From assembly GCA_028554795.2 (NCBI GenBank), contig CM068838.1:125123928-125187927 (forward strand): a stretch of DNA of 64,000 bases, read 5' to 3'. The DNA is from Sinohyriopsis cumingii (Eukaryota > Mollusca > Bivalvia > Unionida > Unionidae). Below the pieces are notes generated by a model, which was not told the origin of the DNA, did not search any database, and worked only from the letters and a program-made list of their open reading frames with translations. A program made the translations under genes and the position numbers. This document shows positions 25,679-41,539 of this stretch, in pieces (position 1 is the stretch's first letter; every line of letters starts with the position of its first letter).

Positions 25679-25842
25679 TCATTAAATACCACTTCATTTG
25701 AAATCTAAATGCATCATTCGGTTTTGTTCGTTAAATCATTTCATGTGACACCACATCAGTTGGAATCTGGATTTATCATTTCATTTGTTAGGTTAAATCA
25801 TTTGATTTCATACTAGATCATTTGATTAATGTAATTTTGGCG
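25679..25842. repeat. Satellite remnant right of the Polinton
   Basis: Diverged units of the same satellite as 4897-6018 (CATTTCATTAAATACCA, ATCATTTCATTTGTTAGG). Confidence 0.8.
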
Positions 25843-27946
<2,104 letters not shown>

Positions 27947-28104
27947 TAGGTACTCATCATGAATATCCACCTATTCCTGAGAGACCTGAGGGTGTCCCGA
28001 AGACAACAACATTATCAGAACGTCCTTCGGTGGATGAACTTCCATGGAGCGTCCCACATATCATGATTAGCTACAACTGGGAAAACCAGAAAGAGATTAT
28101 TGCC
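27947..28104 (+). CDS. TIR-SAM gene, exon with TIR box 1
   Basis: Acceptor ...TACAG at 27946 (27950 is an alternative start), donor GTAAGT, ending in phase 0. It encodes a Pro-rich linker then the TIR start HIMISYNWENQKEII. Confidence 0.8.
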
Positions 28105-28789
28105 GTAAGTTTGTTTTCGGTATAACCTCACTTACTAATAATGCATGCATTTAACGAATGTTGACTATGTAATTGGTATTGCATATCCAGTGTTTTTTTT
28201 TTTCCCCACAGCAACTCTTAGGCGAGCATATGTATCAGTGTACCGTCATCATAAATTTTGATATAGTTATCAGTAGAGATTTAAGATCCAGTTTTTTTTA
28301 CATAGTCGGTACACTTTGCCTATAGTGTGTGCAGTTTAATATTTTTGATATTATACATGTGAACATATCACTTTATGTGATTCTGATTGGTATAATTAAG
28401 CTCATGAAATTATTGTGCAGTATTCTCTTTACTGATTAGCTGCGATCGTGGGAAAACTTGTAATACCCCACCTGCTGGAATTTTTTTTTTCATTTAATAT
28501 TTTGGCCGCCATTTTTTAAAACGAGCCGCGAAAGGAAATCAGGAAAAATATGGTCTCGTCTGTTTATATATTGTCAATGTACCCCCACAGGGGTTTGTTA
28601 TGTCAAGTATAACATATCATAACATGAAAAATGGCAAAAAAAACCAAGACAAGAACAATAACAACAAGCAAAACAACCGGTAATGTTTAGGAGTGGAGAT
28701 GGATGGGCGCTATATCTGTAGTATGGAATCCACCCTATATACAAGCTTGGTTTAAATGTGAACTTACTGAAGTAAATAATCTGTTATGT

Positions 28790-29770
28790 ATATTTGATTT
28801 AATTTATATTTGATTTAATTTAATTGTTTGGTAAAAAAAATTAAAATTTAATTTCATTACATGTCAAAATAATGTAGTTTTATTTACTAGGAACTCAATA
28901 CTTTTTCAGAAAATAGTTTGACTTCGACTCTTCAGTTGTAAACACTTAAGGCTGACCTAGTTCTTTACCTTCATTCAAAATTAGTAACAGCCACGTGAAC
29001 AAGTTCTTTTTTTATTTATTTTTATTGTGGGAATAATAATGGTGAGTTTGAGGCTTTATTGGATACGTGACCCTAAACTTGTACAAAGTTTTAGTGAAGT
29101 AATCAACTTTTTTATTTTACTTTTAGAGTAAAATGATTGGTTTTTGTCAGGGCCATGTTGAGAGTACGTGATGTAAACATGATCACGTGTCCCTCATACG
29201 TGTTCCTATTGTGCGTCTCAAAATTACTGTATAACCATTGTTTTAAAGAAATAATCTCAGTCTGGGCTTAAAACACTTGGTGTCAAGTCGTGTTCTTCTG
29301 TTGTAGCCAGTTTTCGAGTTATATATTAATTTTTCTTCAGATTATTTGGATTCTAAAAGATTAATTCGCTTCTCTGGAAATATTTGAGTGCTCATACAAA
29401 ATTATTGGACAAAGGCATTTTATTCTGAAATTCAAACACCGGAATATTATTGACTGTTTAATAAAAAAAGATCTATAGACGATACAACGCCATACTGACT
29501 ACAGTATACGTCATCGCCTTCCAATTTGGACTTTTCGTCGGGACTCGAAATTGAATTCATTTGAACATTTCATTATTAGGACTTCTAAAATTGCATTCGT
29601 GGATTATTCTTGGATTATTGTTGGATTTGATTCTTAAAACCGTAAGTTCTTTTTTCATTTTTACAGTTTTTTTTCCAGGGAAATAAATTATTCGTTAAAT
29701 TTTTCAAAGCTTGTTGTTCTCACTCTTTCTTTTGTTACTGTTTATTCGAGTCTAAACACGTAACATAAGA
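28790..29770 (+). repeat. Dispersed ~1-kb repeat, copy 1
   Basis: Matches, mostly in reverse, 44740-45720, 50185-50790, 51240-52020 and 54140-54600. Shared words include AATAAATTATT...TTTAAATTTT and CACTCTTTCTTTTGTTACTG. An internal GTAAGTTC...TTTTTACAG looks like a small intron but may be chance. No ORF is present. Confidence 0.7.
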
Positions 29771-31041
29771 AAACTCACCTTTGTTCACAGAAGAATGTAG
29801 ACATAAACCGGTCTCTCCAACTAACAGAGCTTTATCCAACCACAGCATATTTACGCGGTAAATATGTGATGCAAGTCTGAATCAAACAGAGATTTGTTTA
29901 CGTCATCTGTAAATCGAATGTTCCAAATCAAATACTGTATACGGGGGCGCTCACCAGTTATTATGAACTTTTGAGAGAGTGGCGTATGTAAGTTGAAGTT
30001 GCTTGTATTTAAAACATGCACAGTGGAGAGAATTTTGGCATTCCTCTATGCTACTTTAATGTAATGAGGTTGAAATTTCTTTGGATATTGTACTTTTGGA
30101 AATTGTTCATGATCTAAGCACACTGCTAACTAAAATGACTGCTCCCATGTGCTCAAAAATCAGCCTGAATTAGTCTAAAGTACACTATCTGTAGCAGCTA
30201 TTAAAATGGGGAAAATGAATTTTGCCATACTGGACAATACCAGCTTCTGAAAGTGCAATGAATGAATTACCAAATATATAAAATGTAAAAAAACAAGTTA
30301 TCGTCTCTTTCTATAACAATTTTACCTCTGAAGTTCAGGAAGTGAAAATGACCAAGTGGAGCTAGCACTTTTTTAAAGATGTACATCTGGAGTAAGGCCA
30401 AGCTGTATACTATATAATCCATATTACACCCATCAATCATACACGAAAATAAAGGGAATAAAAGGTTCTTTGAACTGTACCTAAGATATACAAGGTCTTT
30501 TTTAAATAGCCAGTTTAACCAGTGAGGAAAGCCGGGGAACTTCTTTTTCTTTAAAATTCTAACCCTTATGGAAAATACGAAACTATAAAGCGCCACAAAA
30601 TATACGGTCACAAAAACATTACAGTAAATATGTGTATTTCTGCATCCAATAATCTTATTTTCACAAAAACATCGCAACAATGTAATGTTTAGTTGTGGAA
30701 TTTCAACGTAAACAGTGTCGCTGTGTTGTGTAGGCCAACTCAGTCCGGTACTGTGCACCGTATCAAAGAATGTGACATCACACACATTGGACATTTTGTG
30801 TTGACAAATGTTTTGTCTTTTGTAAAATGTTCTTTTGATTTGGATGGACTCTTATTCTTTGATTTATAGTTATCAAAAATGTATAATATACTTTTACTAT
30901 CTCAACTTTGTTTGGGACCAATTTTTACGCACAGAAAATGAAAGGTACTGCGTCTGTCAGAATGAACGAAATTATTCGTTCTTCTTTCCATCTAAATAAT
31001 TTCTACTAAAATAAAACTGTGTGATTAAAAGATTCTCAAAA

Positions 31042-31165
31042 AGGTAATGATTTATTATTAAATTTATGAAACTCGTTAAATAATTTACAGCTTTTGCGAG
31101 CTAAGGCTCGCAAAAGCTGGACATTATTCAACTCGTTTCATAAATTCAATATTAAATCGTTACCC
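31042..31165. repeat. Foldback (MITE-like) palindrome
   Basis: Two ~58-bp arms that are reverse complements of each other meet almost directly. The centre is AGCTTTTGCGAGC / GCTCGCAAAAGCT with a short loop near 31100-31104. A small hairpin element of about 124 bp. Confidence 0.8.
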
Positions 31166-31254
31166 ATTTGAGTCACTCTATTTATGCATTTGTATGTATT
31201 AAAATATCCTCTACCTGTACCCTATATGCATTTTTTCATGTCAGTTATTTGTTA

Positions 31255-31844
31255 ATAGTTACAGCTGTTCGGATCATACTTAGAGTACCACGATCAGAGT
31301 ACACCTCGCCACTGCTCTGTACCCTACACTGGCTATCCATTCGATCCAGAATCAAACACAAACTTTGTTCTCTGTGCTACGTTTCACTCGCGGACTCTAG
31401 TCCAACATACCTATCCGACCTCACCCATGTGTACACACCAGCAAGATACTTACGCTCCTCTTCTGACAATCGTATACTCATTATTCCCACTATGAAAACA
31501 AAGTCATATGGACAGCGTTCTTTTGCATACCAAGGCCCAGCAACGTGGAATGAATTGCCCACTGAACTCAGACACAAAGACACAGTGATCCCATTCAAGA
31601 GTGCTCTCAAAACTCACTTATTTCGACTGCAAGAACAAACTTAAATACCTAATAATGTTTCCTACCTTAAATATTCTCAGCATGTTTTTTATGTTTTCTA
31701 ATTTCATGGTGTTTGTGTTTGTGATCATATCATTATATGTTGTTTTATCTTATAGTTGTTGTCTAATGTTGTAAAGCGCATAGAGCTTCTAAAGATTAGG
31801 CTCTATACAACGTCCTCATTATTATTATTATTATTATTATTAAA
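31255..31844 (+). mobile_element. LINE 3' fragment (non-LTR, CR1/L2-like)
   Basis: A C-terminal reverse-transcriptase segment typical of these LINEs (LHWLSIRSRIKHKL, YLRSSSDNRILIIP, GPATWNELPTELRH, FKSALKTHLF) ends at 31644. A 3' tail follows with GCGCATAGAGCTTCTAAAG and an (ATT)n end at 31817-31844. It is 5'-truncated, lacking most of the polymerase. Confidence 0.8.
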
Positions 31845-31994
31845 GAATAAACAATTACGTTAAGTTAAAAATTTAACCTATGACATCATCTTGTTTAGGT
31901 CCAGTTGTTGTTATCATTGATCACTTAGACTGAATTCAGTCAGTCTGATGAAGCAATTTAGCGAAACCGGTCACACATTCTACGTGTTGGTGTT

Positions 31995-31996
<2 letters not shown>

Positions 31997-32070
<74 letters not shown>
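31997..32070. repeat. (TA)n microsatellite
   Basis: Uninterrupted TA dinucleotides. Confidence 0.95.
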
Positions 32071-32072
<2 letters not shown>

Positions 32073-32754
32073 GCTGTTAAAGTTGTAGCCATCTGTGAGT
32101 TGGTTTTCTATAACTCCTGCCCCAGCAGTCCCTTGGAGATGGTGAAAGGTTAGATATATATAATTGCAATTGCAATGAGATTTTAAAATATTTTCTAATT
32201 AATTAATTATATATGTAGTTATACCAGAAAGAAGCATCACTTATATTTTGGCATCTAGGTCATTGTCGATAGGGTGTTGGTGAGTATGGGATAAGCTCTG
32301 AGGGCTGTTCATGGCAGGCAGTGTATAACACGGGGGATTTGACATTCGTGCCATTGCAGTTACTCTAGTTTCTTTTCAAAATAAGAGAAATATCCTGACA
32401 AGATAAACATCGTGACAAAACATTACAGTTATGTTGCTTCTGTGATGAACATCTGTGAGAGGGGTGTTTGTATTAGCTACCGCTCTTGCGGTTTCAGGGT
32501 GTAAATCATGGGTAAGATATACAAACAATGCACTGTAGCGTTTTCAAATATGTTGTTAGCACTTTGCTTATGCAGTAAGTTCTGGAAAACAAATATGTAA
32601 ACCATTTTTCATTATTATTCCTAGGCACTGTAAGGAATGAATTGGTGAACACAATTTTCTTTTGGTTGTGAACCATTGCCATTGCTCTACGTATTTGTTT
32701 TATTTTGCCAAACACTAATACAATTAGTTGTTTATGCATATCTGTTTATTTTAG

Positions 32755-32914
32755 ATCAGAGATCGTCTTGTGGAACGTAAGTACAATGTGTGGTTGGACT
32801 TGGACTTTATGCACGTCTACATGCTGGAGGCCATGGCACAAGCAGTTGAGAAGGCTTTTGTTGTCCTAATGTGCTTTTCGGAAAAATACAAGCTCAGTCC
32901 GAACTGCAGATTAG
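32755..32914 (+). CDS. TIR-SAM gene, central TIR exon
   Basis: TTTTAG acceptor and GTGAGT donor. It encodes RLVERKYNVWLDLDFM (BB-loop region) and LMCFSEKYKLSPNCRL. It ends after the first base of a Glu codon that is completed by the next exon; this Glu aligns with the position of the catalytic Glu in TIR NADases. Confidence 0.88.
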
Positions 32915-33032
32915 GTGAGTCATGCTAGGATCTAGTAGGGATTGAGGTGCATGGTTGAAAACTTCCATCAAATGGATTAAAAAATCCAAACACTAATACA
33001 ATTAGTTGTGTATGCATATCTGTTTATTTTAG

Positions 33033-33191
33033 ATCAGAGATCGTCTTGTGGAACGTAAGTACAATGTGTGGTTGGACTTGGACTTTATGCAGATCTACAT
33101 GCTGGAGGCCATGGCACAAGCAGTTGAGAAGGCTTTTGTTGTCCTAATGTGCTTTCGCAAAGATACAAGCTCAGTCCGAACTGCAGATTAT
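33033..33191 (+). pseudogene. Decayed duplicate TIR exon
   Basis: Same acceptor and same first ~40 codons as 32755-32914. A one-base deletion (TGCTTTCGCAAAG in place of TGCTTTTCGGAAA) shifts the frame, and the donor GTGAGT has become GTGAAC. If included it would break the protein, so it is likely skipped. Confidence 0.85.
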
Positions 33192-33849
33192 GTGAACCAT
33201 ACTAGGATCTAGTAGGGATTGAGGCGCAAGGTTGAAAACTTCCATCAAATGGATTAAAAAATGGTTCTTTAGATCTCATAATTTTGTTTCTATATAAAAC
33301 ATGTTGAGTAGTTTCCAATATAAGCAATTCTCTGCGTTCTTCAACTATATAATCTATCATTTATTCTCTATATGTTTGCAGATAATTTCCTATATTCAAT
33401 GTAATAGTCCAGTAACATCGTCATTAATAAAACAAAATGAAGGCTGGTTGCCCACACCATAATAAGCTATCATGTGTGTTTTCTATGCCGTTAATGTTCT
33501 GTAGCCAGTGTAATAATATAATAGTTCAGTAGTGTCCAGTACTGTCAAGCTCATTTCTTTATAAAGCAATGCTTGATCTACATCGTCTGTATATATATCG
33601 TTTTGATTCCAGTATTTATAATTGTCTATGAAATGGTAGAATTCAGTGCAAATACATGAAACTACGTGACAACAATCATACTACGTAGCTGGGTTGTATG
33701 GGTGCCACTCTGCAATAAATGCGAAGTATGCACATATGGATGTAGAATCAATTGACTATAGTCTTCGACAGATAATCTAGGATGAAGGGAAAGGCGATTA
33801 AGAAAACACAATTCAAGAAGTGGAGTTATCGAGATAAACACTGACGCAG

Positions 33850-36800
33850 ATCTCAGTTATCAAATGACAGCCAGTCTACTCTCCTGACTATATGCAAATG
33901 AGATCAACACTGTCTCGATGCGGGGTGTTGTTGGGCATGTTCAGTTGATCCATTATGTCTTAAAACGCCAATGCATCATAAGCCGGGAACCAAATGGGAG
34001 ACAAAGCTGGCTTCATGAGTATCATACTCTACAACGAGAATTTGATGGCATGAGGTCAATGCCGAAGGTAATTTTGCCTCTGATGTTGATTTATAGGACC
34101 ACATATGTTTACTAAATAACCCTTGTTCCATGCTGATGTCAGATAACCAGGTCTCATAATGATCAGTCCGTCAATTATCGTGCTACACTGCACATAGGCC
34201 GCTACATTGATAGTTTGTGGCCACAGTCCATAGCTGATATGTCGGATCTAGTATGATCAAAAACCTACAACCAGTTGATACCATTTGCGGCTCAAATGAG
34301 GCTTGGCATCTCTACCGTTCAGTGTCATTACTATGCCATCAAAAATCAACATCGAATAGCGCTAGGATAGCCAATCAGACATACACCTATGGTTAAAGCT
34401 ACGAAGATGTTTCAGTCCGTGATGTGTGGCACATGTTAGGACTGTGGATTGCTCACTAAACGACTTGTTGTATCCCAGCTAGAACTGATTTCTAGTATGG
34501 TTTACCAAACACTCTTGTCAAACTTCACCAACATCATTGAAGATTTCGCAAGAAGCATTAGCGCCACCATGCCTTTCAATAGACGATTAATTATGCACAC
34601 AATCTCAATGATCTTTGCACTATTTTGGATCTGATATTGATGGCACATTTCGAGCAACTGCTCGTCGCATGTGGAAAACTGTTCCATGCATGGCCTGTAT
34701 ATTGATCAGTGACGCACAAGACAACGATGGCCAATTTATGAAAACATTAGTCAATTTACTGTACGCGGAAGGAAATATTTTGCTGTCTGCTTAAACCTTC
34801 GAAAAGGAAATCACATAGGCAAACTTAGATCGCACCCATTGTCCCCCAATCTATTCTATAATGACTATAATGACCACATGGAAACAGCACGCAAACATAC
34901 CACCAGTGAGATCAATTTGCATCAGACCCAACATCAAAGACCTCACCTATGTTTCAGAATAGAGATCAGAGGAACTGAAAGGACATCCCCAATAGTACTC
35001 TAAGCAAGAAAGAAATCCTACTATTGTACAAGTATGGACAAAAAGCATAGAAGGAATCATTTTCACTTTAGTTTCTCCACGCACTAGCCGCCTTCTAGAA
35101 CCAAATGATGTTATTCTCATGTTGCCCCTGTCAGATATCTTGGTGGGGGCAAGGCACAACCATTTTGCTAAGGAATGGGAAAGACTTTGCCTCAGTGGTA
35201 GATGGATCCTGACAATCATTTCGCCTGGCCTCCAAATCACGTTTAGTGTTCCTACCCAATTGTCCGAGAGGCCTTCGGCTATACTTGTTTTGAAAGATCC
35301 CATCCGAGATCTTGCAACATGGAATAAACAATCTTCGAAAGGTGGTAGATATTGTTCAAAACATGAAATCACATGGCTTTTATTTCAGCTGTTTTAAGTA
35401 CTAAGTCCTAATGTACACTTTGACCAGACATAGACCTCAGCTCTTTCTAAACCGTTTCAAAACGGTACCAGGTTTCATAATGGAGACATCAAGACTGGTT
35501 CTTATTGCCGTTCAGGAGTGAAATGTTTCGCAAAGAATTTAGATCTAGAAGATGTGTACCCAAATTTTCAATTTACATGTCCTTCGTGAAATTTCTCTGA
35601 TTTGTTTTCAGAGATTCAGTTCAGAGCACTCCCGTTTTGGACTCATCACCAGTTCCTAGGTCTTCACAAGAACTGTGGACATAATAGGGGTCTCCATCCA
35701 TGATCATCATCACGTTCATAACATGCAGCTATTGGATACACTAAAAACGCAAGATGAGATATATTTTGAGTAAAGACATGTCTTCCCTTATTTCTCTCCC
35801 TCTAGGTCTTCTACCAACTCCTTATGAACAACGAGAAATTTGATAGAATCCCTTTTCACGAACATTGGTATGGAGTTCAAATTGCATCGCAACAGAGCCA
35901 AGAGCCTCCTGCACGAGTCTACTCTGAAAATCATTTTATTAGTGTCTTCAGTTCTTGCAATGAATCACGTCTCAGCTGGAGAACTCCTTCGCGTACTTGA
36001 TCTTCTCAGTGCGGCAGTTTATCTCTTCATTCTGGGTCGCCTGTTCAATACAGAATTGCGAATAATACTGTTAATCCGACGGCAACTGAAATTTTACCCA
36101 TCGGAACAAAAGGTTCTAGTTTCTACTTATATAAGGTAACATCTCAGCAAATGGCAGAGATTCACTTGGCTGACCACAGGTGCTCCCATATGGTTCTATC
36201 CTCTAAGAGTTAGAAAGTTATATAGATGCAAGCACAGTGGGCTAGGGTGCTCACCTTCTGATGTCTGTTCAAGATGTCAGCGTGAGTATTGTCCACTCAG
36301 GTTCGACTACTTCACATCAGTATCTTAGAGATGAAGGTCATAGTGAATCATTTGGTCACTCCACTGGCAAATTTTCTCTCAACGCAAGGGGTGGACTAAA
36401 TCCCAGGCCTCTGATTTCTATTTTAGGATTTTCTAAGGTAGCGTTATCATCAATAATTTTACCATGTTTAAGTCAGTCACATTCTGGACAGAATAAATGT
36501 ATTAGTGTACTTGCTGTCCCTAAGTAATCTGTTATTCCAAGCTGAATTGTTGTTTCATCCGTCTGCATCCAGTTAAATTGGCACCTTCTCTGGTTGGCCA
36601 CTGGCCGATCTGCTTGTGACAAGCTGCAATACAAAACTTCCAGACTTTCTCTCTCCAGACCCTGATCCAAATGCCTGCACTGTGAAAATCATTTTCATGG
36701 ATTGGAACGATTTGAAGGCCTCTGCTTCACCGTCAGCATTTCTAATCATAAAGATCTTGCAAAGGGCGAAGTACTTGGAATGACATCTTATCTTATTGCT

Positions 36801-37500
36801 CTCCAACATTAGAAAACTCGTTAATAAACGACTTGTTAAATATGGCAGCGTAAATTCCAAAGTAAGTCATGAGGATTCCTTACTCATCTGGTCAGTTTCA
36901 GGAGTGTTATATCAATCACTATCTGTTGAACCTGCATGTCTAGATCTAACAAATCATCTGGAGCAAACATTTATCAGAACAAGTTGTGGAGATAATTAGT
37001 GGGGCGGAAAGGTCGCTTATTTTGAAGGATTATGAGTAAAGTAAGGAAATTTCTCACAATGGTGCTAGCGAGGACACAATCTTCTTCATCATTACAACAA
37101 CAACAATTTCTTAACTGTTTCTTACGCCTTTTTGAGGTGAAGAAGCTGGCATCCATCATGATTCAAGGGTAACATTCCAATATATCCGACTCGTTATATC
37201 ACTACAGGAAGAGAGTTTACTGGACAAATCACAGCCTCTCGCATTAGACCAGCTTTCTACTCATCCTAGCTACTTTAGGCTGCACCAGCAAATTACATGC
37301 ATTATCAGTCAACCCAAACTATCTACATTTCGTCGGGTTGGATTGAATCTCACTAACGATGGCGTAACCTTCATTGCCAAGAACAGTCTGCTGTTCATGG
37401 GCAATTAGTCTCTTGTGTTGGGGCTTATTTCCACATTGGACTCTTTACCTCGGGGTTGTCTGCCTTTACCTCAGGGCTTTGCAGTGGTAAATATAACGGA
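33850..37500 (+). mobile_element. Degraded DIRS-like retroelement
   Basis: Plus-strand fragments in several frames with many stops. About 35130-35310 resembles a reverse-transcriptase start (HFAKEWERLCLSGRWILTII). About 35840-36100 resembles the RT end (ELLRVLDLLSAAVYL, LGRLF). Later parts might be RNase H and recombinase but are too decayed to tell. The assignment rests on the pattern of these segments; borders are approximate. Confidence 0.45.
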
Positions 37501-38335
37501 CCCCACCAGTACAAAGACAGAGAGAGAGAGAGAGAGAGATATTACCTTTGATATCTTTCATCCCAAAAGACTCGGTTTGACCTAATGAGACCAGTAGCTA
37601 CTATGCAACATGCTACATTTCCAAGTTGTTCGATAATTTCTTTGGATTCGCAGAGGAATTTTTATCCTACAGCCGCATCTAGATATATAAAATGAATGCT
37701 CTAGCCGGGTTATATAAAAGACTTAGAAGCTTAGAGAACTGGAGATGGCCTTTGTCTGGGGTAATTGGAGGTAACTCATTCATCCTATCAGCTATTAGCC
37801 TCAGGTATTATGATTGTGTAATATATTTGAAGAAGGAACCAGATATGGGAGTAAAATGTGCTTCATCAATAACATTTACGCGGTCATTAAATGGATACAA
37901 CCTCCTAACCTTCCTGCAGTCACATGCTATTGAGGTACTGTGCATTCCGCTCCAGGAGCAATTGAACCATATAAATGGTTGGTTCCTATCCCTACTTATT
38001 AGAGGAGATTGTTCAGTTGGACTACCAGTATGCTGGAAGAAAGCTTGTATAGCAACATGTTAGCTTTGAAAGGCTGGATTTGCGATGCAGTGGCTATACT
38101 CCTAAAGTGTTCTGATCAGGCAAGTACTATTGAATATAAATAATAAATGTTTAATAGCTTTCACATTGAAGACAATCTTATTGCATTTGTAACCTTTCTG
38201 AAACTAACACAAAGATAAATCTCATGAAAGTGATTTACTGTTAATGTAACCATAATGAATGTTTCCTTGAAATCAAGTCCCCAAGCACTAGAGAAGACCT
38301 CTGTACAACATATATTTTCAACTCTCTTGTCACAG

Positions 38336-38520
38336 AGGCAGAGTATGCATTTCAACAGAAGAAGGAGATTATTCCATTAAAAATGCAGAATGGATACAGT
38401 CCAGATGGCTGGTTGGGAATTCTTCTCGGTTCAAAACTCTACTATGAATTCTCTGGAACACACAATTTTGATGACATATTTGAGAAACTTTATAACGCCA
38501 TAGAACAATTACCAGGCAAT
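38336..38520 (+). CDS. TIR-SAM gene, last TIR exon
   Basis: Acceptor TCACAG, donor GTAAGT. Encodes EAEYAFQQKKEIIPL and YSPDGWLGILLGSKLYYEFS, typical of the C-terminal part of lophotrochozoan TIR domains, then a linker. Confidence 0.88.
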
Positions 38521-41417
38521 GTAAGTTTTGCTTTTAAGTTTGTATGTAACGTTGTTAGGATATAAGGATGGTGGCAGTGGGGTGGAAAATGATCCTTGGA
38601 GAATAATCTTTAAAACCAATTGTAAATGATACAGGGGCAATTTGTTGAAATGTGATTTAGGTTAAGGCTTAGAAATTACAGCTGTTATCTCTGCTTGACA
38701 AGAGACCATAATATTATGGTATTGCTGCCTTATGTATATGGCAAAATTGTAATATTTTGTTATTTAAATAGTAAAAATATATTTTTCGCCTACGTACCAA
38801 ATACACAGGATAAATGAAATTTTATAAACATATATCACGTGGAACTTTTGGATCTAATGTTTGTTCTCCTTTAATGGATAAATTATCATTAGATATGGTC
38901 AAGGAAGTCAACAATCTGAGTTGGAATATTACTTGGGTTTGAGAAATCAAATATTTAAAAGGTCAAGGACATTGTGGGCCACATATGAGTGTCTGGACAG
39001 CAATTTATGTTTAGATTGTCGTCATACGTGTCCTAAAAGGTCACTGTGTTTGTGTATTTTCATTATTTATAACGGATCTAAAGACTCAAGGTCATGGGGA
39101 TAATTATAGAAAGGCTGTGGTAAATCATTAAAATCTTTAGGAATTACATTATATCTGTATGATCCGTTTCCATGGATAAATTGTCATCTGGTTTCTGTGA
39201 TATTTGTTTGAAGGTTGGATTCATAAGAGTCACAATGTGTATACATTCTTCTGTTAATCCCTCTGTTGGTCACATATGTTGGTAAAAGTTTATGTTTTTG
39301 GTGTTAACTCACTTAGCTATAATGCCAAATGAATGTATGTTATGTGAGCAGTTTAAAAGAATGTATCCTAAGGGGGGCTTTCACGCTTATGCAAAGAATT
39401 CTGATCAACAATCAAATAAAGACAATATCAGTAATAATATGAACGCCTTTAAATGACTTTTCAAAGCTCCGGAACATAATTTAACCAAACTATGGCAGAA
39501 AGCAATTTGGTATGAAGGGTATTAAACATTATACAAATATTTTCAGTCCACCATCAGATATGACGATCATTACTAAAATAAAAATCCTTCCAATAAATTC
39601 CAAAAATTCATAGTGAAATCAGAAAGGATTTGGCTGATTAATTTTTGAAAGAAGTGCTTCAGCTTTTTATAAATGATGCTGATCCACCATCAAATATGGT
39701 CACTATTGCTACAAAGAGTAAAACCTTTAGACGACTTCACACAAACTGCTTAACGGAAAGATCAACCAATGTTGTCAAGGAGTAATGAGTTTTCAAATTT
39801 GCGCAAATGTTATGTATATCTACTTTTGCAACTCCTGGTACATGATTTGATTTATAATGTTTGTAATTTGTATACACGGCTGTAAATTGTACGGACTATC
39901 TATAGTTGGATTTTTTATGTACATGAGCTTTGTTTTAAAATTGCATGGGATCTTTAAATAGATGCTTACGTATATACCGACAGTTACTAATAATAGAATT
40001 ATTAGTAAATAAGTTTACGAGATTTGTCCGTCTTCTCATTGGAGAGATCGGTTAGGTGGTATCGTTGAAGTTAGTTAATTTCTCAATGGCTGCATGGCTT
40101 TGGACGATTCTAGAATAATTACATAGTTTCTCATTCTCACATAAATAGATATTTCGAAACAATTCATGAGTTGTATAATCTGTCACATGGGGCTATTTTG
40201 CGAAATATAGTCGTAATAAAAGTGTATATAAGGAGAGACGTGAGCAATCGTGTTTCGGTTTCCTTTTGGAGTCATTCCTAGTTCTTGTGTTTCTGTTGTA
40301 GCATCATGTCTGTAGACGTATTTTATATTGTACTTAGATATTATTTGAGGGGAAAAAACATTTGTTTGGAATGTTCAGAGGAAATATAGAGTGCTGATGT
40401 GTGGACTATAAAATTATTCTGGAACTACTGTGAATTATTCAAAGTCGCTTTGGACAACGTAATTTTGAAACGTCACGATTCTCGGCAGACCAGTACATTT
40501 CAGGTTCTGAAGTTTATACAAAACTTTCCTTCTTTTTCACCTTAATATAACTCTTTCAGGATTATTTTTTTATTCACTTCCTCTCACATTTTCATTTATA
40601 ACTTTGATAAATTATTTCTTCTGTTTTACAACGCATATTGGTTTTGCTTCTTTCTGTTATTTAGTTTAATACTACATCCTGTGAGACGACACACTTTATG
40701 TGTATTTGATTACGGGACTTTATGCGTATGTACCACATGAGAGAGCTCTGGATTTTTTGAAGGAATGTGTTTTGGATACCAAACTTTGGTCATACATTTT
40801 AAGGATTTGTATATGTTTACCTTGTTATTATTTTAAGTTATATATTTCATCTTGTAGATATATCTTGTGTTGTAATATTTCATATTTAAATTTATTTGGA
40901 AGTGGCTCTCGTCCTAAAGTTTGCACGAATCTCTTCATTTTGACATTATTTCGATTTGTACTTTTAATTGGAACCATAAAGGTTCTGTCATATACTAATA
41001 TCTATTTCATTTATCAGCCTCTATCTCCATTTCATGCAGAATTGTAATGATACATTTCTAAACCTGGACCACTATTTCACAGCTTTTATACTTTGTTGAC
41101 TTTATCACAGACAACACTTAAGTGTTATTTTCTTTCAGACTTTCTCACATAAAAATTTATATTGATGCATTTTAACAATTTATACATTGCTATATCACAG
41201 GTATGTCAGTGTGTTGAACTGACATAATTGATTCATATACCTAGAAGCTTTTAATTGTCAAGTAACAATGACTAAATCAACAACTGTCAAGTAATGCTAC
41301 GGATTTATTTAGGATTTAAAGTTTATTTATCAGAAGATAGTTCACTAATTAGATTTACAGTATTAATGTTTTTTTGTTTTAAAATATTGCCATAACAAAT
41401 CATCCCTTTTCCTAAAG
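38521..41417. other. Intron, no gene seen
   Basis: AT-rich intron of the TIR-SAM gene. Chance ORFs only. Confidence 0.6.
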
Positions 41418-41539
41418 CCTAAATCACCAGGGAAACCATTAAGACGACTATCCTCGCAGGAGTCAAGTTCTACTCATACTGTTGAGCAGTGGACTATGGA
41501 TCAAGTTAATCAATGGCTGAGGGAAAGCAAACTTGATCC
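41418..41539 (+). CDS. TIR-SAM gene, linker and SAM start
   Basis: Ser-rich linker then VEQWTMDQVNQWLRESKLDP, the first SAM helices. Donor GTAAGT, phase 2. Confidence 0.8.

Larger units (their letters stand above)
32711..33264 (+). repeat. Tandem 278-bp duplication containing a TIR exon
   Basis: 32711-32986 and 32989-33264 are near-identical copies spanning acceptor, exon and some of the following intron. Confidence 0.9.

Noticed and set aside
30267-30794. 175-codon minus-strand frame
   Set aside because: Intronic, no recognisable domain, no conservation signal visible; retained only as a weak possibility.
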